Of a stretch of 9,404 nucleotides of DNA, positions 7,024-9,404 are shown piece after piece. Each line of letters begins with the position of its first letter. Position 1 is the first letter of the stretch. This stretch comes from Candidatus Woesearchaeota archaeon (GTDB taxonomy: Archaea; Nanobdellota; Nanobdellia; Woesearchaeales; GW2011-AR4): contig JAGVXR010000057.1 in assembly GCA_018303645.1 (NCBI GenBank), forward strand, positions 1 through 9,404, given 5' to 3'. The notes beneath the pieces were generated by a model, which made no database searches, was not told where the DNA came from, and worked only from the letters and a program-made list of their open reading frames with translations. The translations under genes were made by a program, and so were the position numbers.

Positions 7024-7028
7024 AAAAA
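7024..7028 (-). terminator. Oligo-T terminator after tRNA-Leu
   Basis: A run of five T on the minus strand, about 14 bases beyond the tRNA 3' end and just before the rnhB promoter. Archaeal RNA polymerase stops at short T runs, so this fits a tRNA terminator. Confidence 0.45.
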
Positions 7029-7042
7029 CTATGATTTACAGC

Positions 7043-7148
7043 GCCAGGGACGGGATTTTCCCGTGTTGATTTGAACCCGCGTGATACCTGCGAGGATATC
7101 AACTGGATCTTAAGTCCAGCGCTTTAAGCCGAACTCAGCCACCCTGGC
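7043..7148 (-). tRNA. tRNA-Leu(UAA) with a 14-nt intron in the T-loop; discriminator G at 7042
   Basis: The acceptor stem GCCAGGG/CCCTGGC closes the molecule. The D-arm contains GCTGAG...GGC...AGC, the anticodon stem CTGGA/TCCAG holds loop CTTAAGA (anticodon UAA at 7112-7110), and a long variable arm (TGATA, bulged T, CCT, loop CGC, AGG, TATCA) is typical of tRNA-Leu. The T-arm is interrupted: GCGGG TTCAAA is followed by a 14-base insert (about 7056-7069), then T CCCGT, which completes a normal 5-bp, 7-nt-loop T-arm. The insert fits a BHB intron at 59/60. The discriminator on the minus strand is G, not the usual Leu A73. CCA is not encoded. TATA box near 7169-7178. Confidence 0.88.
7056..7069 (-). 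other. tRNA-Leu intron, position 59/60, 14 nt
   Basis: BHB reading: outer helix GCGGG/CCCGT, central TTCA/GGAA (three pairs plus a closing A.G), bulges AA|T and AA|T with the cut after the second base, and a 7-base terminal loop. Removing it restores a regular T-loop TTCAAAT. The boundary is ambiguous by one T (7055-7068 gives the same mature RNA). Confidence 0.75.
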
Positions 7149-7168
7149 TTTGCTGAATAGAAAGTTTT

Positions 7169-7178
7169 AAATAAATGA
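7169..7178 (-). promoter_or_regulatory. TATA box of tRNA-Leu
   Basis: Minus strand TTTATTTAAA, about 25 bases before the tRNA 5' end at 7148. Confidence 0.5.
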
Positions 7179-7195
7179 ATTGTATTTATCCTATT

Positions 7196-7244
7196 CCGCG
7201 AGGATGTCAATTGGTTTTTGAGTCTGGAATGCTGGACTCAGCCA
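7196..7244 (-). pseudogene. tRNA-Leu-like fragment with CAA anticodon, decayed
   Basis: TGGCTGAGTCCAGC matches the D-arm of the adjacent tRNA-Leu, and GACTCAAAAACCA then TTGACATCCTCGC match its anticodon loop to variable arm. By eye about 24 of the last 30 aligned bases agree. The anticodon position reads CAA. There is no matching T-arm or acceptor stem, and the anticodon stem no longer pairs. It begins 12 bases after the stop of the 88-aa gene and ends about 48 bases before the intact tRNA. Best read as a broken Leu tRNA copy; a 5' half of a split tRNA is the less likely alternative. Confidence 0.6.
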
Positions 7245-7256
7245 TTCTTTTTTCTT

Positions 7257-7523
7257 TTAATGTATCAATGTACAGTCCCTAATATAGGGCGTTTCATGTG
7301 GATAATTATCAATTTTCTTAGGGTCTTCACATGATAGGTTACTGATTATCCTTTGCCACATTTCTTTGTCAGTTGTTTTATTATTTTTGAGATGAGATTT
7401 TGCACTTTTAAGCAGTTCTAATCTTAATTTGTTCCATGCCTTTAATGCGCCGTCATAAGTTCTATGGGTAGAATAAACAGAATTGTGTTCTGCTCCCCTA
7501 TCTCCGACAAGATAAATCTTCAT
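7257..7523 (-). CDS. Small hypothetical protein, 88 aa
   Basis: Starts MKIYLVGDRGAEHNSVYSTHRTYDGALKAWNKLR. An opening strand, a 'V-Y-S-T-x-x-x-A' turn and an amphipathic helix recall small DUF7336-like proteins, but I cannot confirm that. The C-terminal part (NYPHETPYIRDCTLIH) is polar. No signal peptide or membrane helix. It stands between two tRNA genes on the same strand. The nearest TATA-like boxes (7537-7545 and 7558-7567) do not sit at the ideal leaderless distance. Function unknown. Confidence 0.65.
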   Translation of the reverse strand: MKIYLVGDRGAEHNSVYSTHRTYDGALKAWNKLRLELLKSAKSHLKNNKTTDKEMWQRIISNLSCEDPKKIDNYPHETPYIRDCTLIH

Positions 7524-7590
7524 TTTAATTCACTTTATTATGTATTAACAGGATTCCTTTAAATAATTCAGCCGAAGATGTCCAGTGGTA

Positions 7591-7607
7591 GAAAATAAAA
7601 GAAAACC
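7591..7607 (-). terminator. T-rich terminator after tRNA-iMet
   Basis: Minus strand GGTTTTCTTTTATTTTC, starting about 26 bases beyond the tRNA 3' end. Several T runs in a row match archaeal intrinsic termination. Confidence 0.5.
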
Positions 7608-7668
7608 GAGAGTATTTAACTCCCAGTCCTCGTAGCGGGGGCTGGATTTGAACCAACGACCTATGGGT

Positions 7669-7682
7669 GCCTCAGAAATGCT
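7669..7682 (-). other. tRNA-iMet intron 3, canonical position 37/38, 14 nt
   Basis: Central helix CTCA/TGAG (4 bp, using the anticodon loop), bulges TA|A and GC|A each cut after the second base, outer helix ATGGG/CCCAT once intron 2 is out, and a 7-base loop. Its layout (1+7+4+2 bases) is the same as the tRNA-Leu intron. Confidence 0.85.
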
Positions 7683-7690
7683 TATGAGCC

Positions 7691-7719
7691 TTCCGCTTCC
7701 ACTAGAACACTAGTGAAAT
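7691..7719 (-). other. tRNA-iMet intron 2, position 29/30, 29 nt
   Basis: Inner helix TTTCACTAG/CTAGTGGAA (9 pairs, one G.T) with loop TGTT. Central element CCGA/GCGG (three pairs plus a closing A.G). Bulges TG|A and AA|G, each cut after the second base. It separates G29 from G30 of the diagnostic initiator G-C pairs. Confidence 0.75.
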
Positions 7720-7732
7720 CATCGGGCACACT

Positions 7733-7763
7733 CTTAGGTTTACGGTCAGCTAAGGCCGTAAAA
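7733..7763 (-). other. tRNA-iMet intron 1, D-loop position 13/14, 31 nt
   Basis: Central helix TAGG/CCTA (4 bp), inner helix TTTACGG/CCGTAAA (7 bp) with a 10-base loop. Bulges GC|T and AG|A, each cut after the second base. No clear outer helix. Splicing leaves A14 and G15 in place but a very short D-loop, so this boundary is less certain than those of the other two introns. Confidence 0.65.
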
Positions 7764-7795
7764 GCCCTACCCCGCTATAAAAAACTAGAATAGAA

Positions 7796-7808
7796 GTTGA
7801 TTTATAAA
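7796..7808 (-). promoter_or_regulatory. TATA box of tRNA-iMet
   Basis: Minus strand TTTATAAATCAAC, with the TTTATAAA core 28 bases before the tRNA 5' end at 7776. The 13-base element is identical to the rnhB promoter. Confidence 0.7.
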
Positions 7809-7812
7809 CGTG

Positions 7813-7855
7813 TCGGAAATTTCTATTATTTATTTTAATTTTTAAGAATTTCCGA
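7813..7855. repeat. Inverted repeat, 9-bp arms, upstream of tRNA-iMet
   Basis: TCGGAAATT (7813-7821) and AATTTCCGA (7847-7855) pair perfectly around a 25-base AT-rich centre. It ends 4 bases beyond the tRNA-iMet TATA region. Possibly a terminator for the upstream operon or a regulatory site. Confidence 0.55.
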
Positions 7856-7861
7856 GCATGC

Positions 7862-7904
7862 TCAAAAACTGCCACTATATGTAATCATTCTTGGCAGTTT
7901 TTGA
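7862..7904 (-). terminator. Perfect 13-bp hairpin after the RsuA-family gene, probable transcript end
   Basis: TCAAAAACTGCCA (7862-7874) pairs exactly with TGGCAGTTTTTGA (7892-7904) around a 17-base loop. It lies 14 bases beyond the stop codon of the pseudouridine synthase. The 3' arm on the minus strand carries five T. Same total span (43 bases) as the neighbouring repeat. Confidence 0.55.
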
Positions 7905-7918
7905 CATTACTGAAATAA

Positions 7919-8650
7919 TCAAAATTCAAGTTTTTCCATTATTTCTTCTTTGCTTACTTCCCTGATTTCGCCGACTTTCAGATTTCCCAGCTGCAACCCT
8001 CCGATTGAAACCCTTTTCAGGTAAGCAACTTTGTTGCCAATGGATTCAAACATTTTCCTGATTTGCCTTTTTTTGCCCTCAATTACAGATATATAAACTT
8101 CCTTTTCTTTGACAATCTTGATTTTGCATGGCTTTGTTGTGCATGTTTCGCCGTCAATCTCTATCTTTACGCCTTTTTCCAACAGCTTTATCCTGCTTCT
8201 GTCAGCAGGCTTTTCAAGAATCGCATAATATTTCTTGCCAATTTCATTCCCGGGCTGCATTATTTTGTCTGGTAGCCTGCCGTCATTTGTAACTATCATC
8301 AGCCCTTCTGTGTCCTTGTCGAGCCTCCCGACTGCAAACAATGACTGGGCTTCCTCTTTTGAAATATTTAATTTCTTTAATAAGTCATAAATTGTCTTCT
8401 CGCTTTCCGCCTTTTGGGACAGATAGCCAGAGGGCTTGTTGACAAGAAAGTAAAGCTTTGGGATTTTCCTTATTTTTTCATTTCCTATCTTTACCAGTGA
8501 TTTTTTCGGATTGAAAAAATAATTTGGATTTACTATTATTTCATTGTTTACTGCAACATTGCCGTTTCTTATTGCTTCAATGCAGTCCTGCACCCTGCTG
8601 AATTTTCCTGACTTCATCAGGAACTGCTTTAATGAAATTTTCTTGGACAT
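7919..8650 (-). CDS. RsuA/RluB-family pseudouridine synthase, 243 aa
   Basis: It isomerises a uridine in rRNA to pseudouridine. Residues about 4-50 form an S4 RNA-binding domain (KQFLMKSGKFSRVQDCIEAIRNGNVAVNN). The catalytic motif is GRLDKDTEGL (108-117, D111 as nucleophile). The family's C-terminal EGKKRQIRKMF segment follows (191-201). Length matches RsuA/RluB/RluE/RluF proteins; which rRNA site it modifies cannot be told. I start it at the ATG at 8650 (MSKKISLKQF); a TTG seven codons earlier is less likely. It follows aIF5A by 31 bases, so they may share a transcript. The family is mainly bacterial, suggesting transfer. Confidence 0.88.
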   Translation of the reverse strand: MSKKISLKQFLMKSGKFSRVQDCIEAIRNGNVAVNNEIIVNPNYFFNPKKSLVKIGNEKIRKIPKLYFLVNKPSGYLSQKAESEKTIYDLLKKLNISKEEAQSLFAVGRLDKDTEGLMIVTNDGRLPDKIMQPGNEIGKKYYAILEKPADRSRIKLLEKGVKIEIDGETCTTKPCKIKIVKEKEVYISVIEGKKRQIRKMFESIGNKVAYLKRVSIGGLQLGNLKVGEIREVSKEEIMEKLEF

Positions 8651-8681
8651 ACTACAGAAAAAGCAAACCAAGGTTAAAAAT

Positions 8682-9059
8682 CTATCTTTTATCCAGTATT
8701 TCGATTTTTCCGTTCAAATCCACAAATGTAACGCTGTCCCCTTCATTGACCTCATCAGCCAATTCCTGGGGAAGATTTGAGTCCAATGTTTCATAGCTGA
8801 CAGCATCCATTAACTGCACTTTATTTCCTGATTTTGAAATGATTTGCCCCTGCTTTCTCACTATTTCCATCTTCTCAACCCTGTCCGAGTGCTGGAAGGT
8901 AACTGTTCGCTCGCCTTTTTCCCTCAGTCCCTGAATGTAGAATTTCAGCTTGCTGTGGGAATGAGTGCCTACAACAATAACTTCCCTTCTCAGAACCCTG
9001 ACTGGCTCGTTGTTGTAGATGAAGTAATTTCCTCTTTCCAACTCTGTTGCGGTGGGCAT
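8682..9059 (-). CDS. Translation factor aIF5A (EF-P/IF5A family) lacking the hypusine lysine, 125 aa
   Basis: IF5A binds the ribosome and helps form difficult peptide bonds. The N-terminal SH3-like barrel (1-65) contains GNYFIYNNEPVRVL, then the hypusine loop; the C-terminal OB domain carries the family's KVQLMD segment (80-85). In the usual loop P-G-K-H-G-H-A-K the central Lys becomes hypusine. Here the loop is V-G-T-H-S-H-S-K (30-37), so Thr32 stands at that place while His33, His35 and Lys37 remain. Length is a little short of the usual archaeal 130-140. It starts 19 bases after the small tail-anchored gene and precedes the RsuA-family gene, so these three may be one transcript. Confidence 0.88.
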   Translation of the reverse strand: MPTATELERGNYFIYNNEPVRVLRREVIVVGTHSHSKLKFYIQGLREKGERTVTFQHSDRVEKMEIVRKQGQIISKSGNKVQLMDAVSYETLDSNLPQELADEVNEGDSVTFVDLNGKIEILDKR

Positions 9060-9078
9060 TTTGGAAAATTTTTATAGG

Positions 9079-9297
9079 TTAAATGAATTTAATAAGTTTT
9101 AATATTAACAAAATTAATACCAAGCTTACAACTATAATAAGAAATGTATGTTGATTTTTTTCTTTTTTTATTGCTTCTTTTTCATAATACTCCCTTATGG
9201 ATTTACTACGCATTTCATCTGCTTCTGTGCGTTCAGTTTTGTAATCTTTTGGATAATGAAACTCCATCAATCCGCCAGTATGTTTTGTTTCACGCAT
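9079..9297 (-). CDS. Small tail-anchored membrane protein, 62-72 aa
   Basis: The first 48 or so residues are highly charged (KTERTEADEMRSKSIREYYEKEAIKKEK). The last 20 form a single hydrophobic helix (FLIIVVSLVLILLILKLIKFI), giving a C-tail anchor with the charged part in the cytoplasm. No family recognised. Two starts are possible: ATG at 9297 (72 aa), or ATG at 9267 (MEFHYPKDYK, 62 aa). The AT palindrome at 9297-9308, if it is the TATA element, starts the RNA near 9278 and favours the shorter form. It is 19 bases ahead of aIF5A, probably co-transcribed. Confidence 0.6.
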   Translation of the reverse strand: MRETKHTGGLMEFHYPKDYKTERTEADEMRSKSIREYYEKEAIKKEKNQHTFLIIVVSLVLILLILKLIKFI

Positions 9298-9308
9298 TTT
9301 AATTAAAA
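9297..9308. promoter_or_regulatory. Palindromic TATA-like element between divergent genes
   Basis: TTTTAATTAAAA is a perfect 12-base palindrome. Read at -26, it would start RNA near 9329 on plus (the RNase P RNA) and near 9278 on minus (the tail-anchored gene). A shared bidirectional promoter is inference from geometry. Confidence 0.4.
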
Positions 9309-9328
9309 TACGCCGCGGGGGAGACTTT

Positions 9329-9404
9329 CAATCATTCTGCCATCGTTCCGTGGGATTGAGCAATGCGAAATCCCACATTGCTTTCCTCTATGAGGAAAGT
9401 CTGC
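9329..9404 (+). ncRNA. rnpB: Probable 5' end of RNase P RNA, cut by the window edge
   Basis: The last 13 bases, GAGGAAAGTCTGC (9392-9404), match the conserved 5' core of RNase P RNA (GAGGAAAGUC-C/U-G), which begins the P4 strand. A hairpin GTGGGATT/AATCCCAC (9350-9376) lies where P3 is expected. With a start near 9329 the core begins about 63 bases in, close to its place in known RNase P RNAs. RNase P trims the 5' leader of tRNA precursors, including the two tRNAs in this window. I could not identify a convincing P2. The rest of the gene lies beyond the edge, so this rests mostly on one motif. Confidence 0.55.

Larger units (their letters stand above)
7633..7776 (-). tRNA. Initiator tRNA-Met(CAU) with three predicted introns
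   Basis: Initiator marks: acceptor AGCGGGG/CCCCGCT with the A1-U72 pair and A73, and three G-C pairs (GGG/CCC) next to anticodon loop CTCATAA (CAU at 7686-7684). Exons are 7776-7764, 7732-7720, 7690-7683 and 7668-7633. Joined, they give anticodon stem ATGGG/CCCAT, variable loop AGGTC and T-arm GTTGG TTCAAAT CCAGC. The introns are at 13/14, 29/30 and 37/38, 31, 29 and 14 nt long, together 74 of 144 nt. The mature RNA would be 70 nt with a D-loop of only 5 bases (AGTGT). TATA box 28 bases upstream at 7801-7808. No CCA encoded. Confidence 0.88.

Noticed and set aside
7043..7070. T-arm of tRNA-Leu formed by ACGGGA/TCCCGT with an AAA loop and no intron
   Set aside because: It pairs well, but its loop lacks the T-T-C-R-A motif, while removing 14 bases gives a perfect standard T-arm with BHB geometry.
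7568..7590. Possible further tRNA fragment (GCCGAAGATGTCCAGTGG)
   Set aside because: Only loosely similar to the tRNA-Leu region and cannot be folded into tRNA arms.
8651..8671. TTG start seven codons upstream for the RsuA-family gene
   Set aside because: The added residues (VCFFCS) are not part of the S4 domain, and the ATG at 8650 begins the domain at the usual place.
1..9404. CRISPR array, insertion sequence or integrase
   Set aside because: I saw no regularly spaced repeats, transposase motifs or terminal inverted repeats around a gene. The tRNA-Leu relic might suggest an integration site, but no integrase gene is present here.

Overview
The window looks like chromosome from an AT-rich archaeon, most likely of the DPANN type (Woesearchaeota/Pacearchaeota-like); that rank is inference, not a search result. 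Support: several coding starts lie 24-28 nt from a TATA box, as in leaderless archaeal transcription; there is an archaeal-type initiator tRNA and two tRNA genes with bulge-helix-bulge (BHB) introns; and there are an aIF5A, an archaeal-type RNase HII and a HerA-type ATPase. A bacterial-type RsuA pseudouridine synthase and many small unrecognised genes also fit. Almost everything is on the minus strand; only a probable RNase P RNA start at the right edge is on plus.

Layout in descending coordinates (direction of minus transcription). 9404-9311: divergent start of a probable RNase P RNA gene and an AT-palindrome promoter. 9297-7919: a close-packed run of a small tail-anchored protein, aIF5A without its hypusine lysine, and an RsuA-family enzyme, followed by two perfect inverted repeats. 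7776-7633: initiator tRNA-Met with three predicted introns. 7523-7257: an unrecognised 88-aa gene, then a decayed tRNA-Leu-like fragment. 7148-7043: tRNA-Leu(UAA) with a 14-nt T-loop intron. 6985-6083: RNase HII with an extra C-terminal domain and a fresh 30-bp tandem duplication. 6018-5122: a four-helix membrane protein.

5040-2715: a three-gene operon (helical/HTH protein, PIN-like protein, CorA-like channel) joined by two ATGA overlaps behind one strong TATA box. 2714-2491: a 224-bp gene-free AT-rich spacer with two hairpins. 2490-946: a HerA-like ATPase. 852-511: a winged-helix regulator. 411-1: a chain of overlapping small genes running off the left edge. No gene-free stretch exceeds 300 bases.

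The strongest signal is in the RNA genes. Four predicted tRNA introns (13/14, 29/30 and 37/38 in tRNA-iMet, 59/60 in tRNA-Leu) share one BHB geometry: a four-position central helix (two all Watson-Crick, two with a closing A.G) and two 3-nt bulges, each cut after its second base. The two shortest introns are both 14 nt. Translation genes here are unusual in several ways at once: a fragmented initiator tRNA with a tiny D-loop, a tRNA-Leu with G73, and an aIF5A with Thr in place of the modified lysine.
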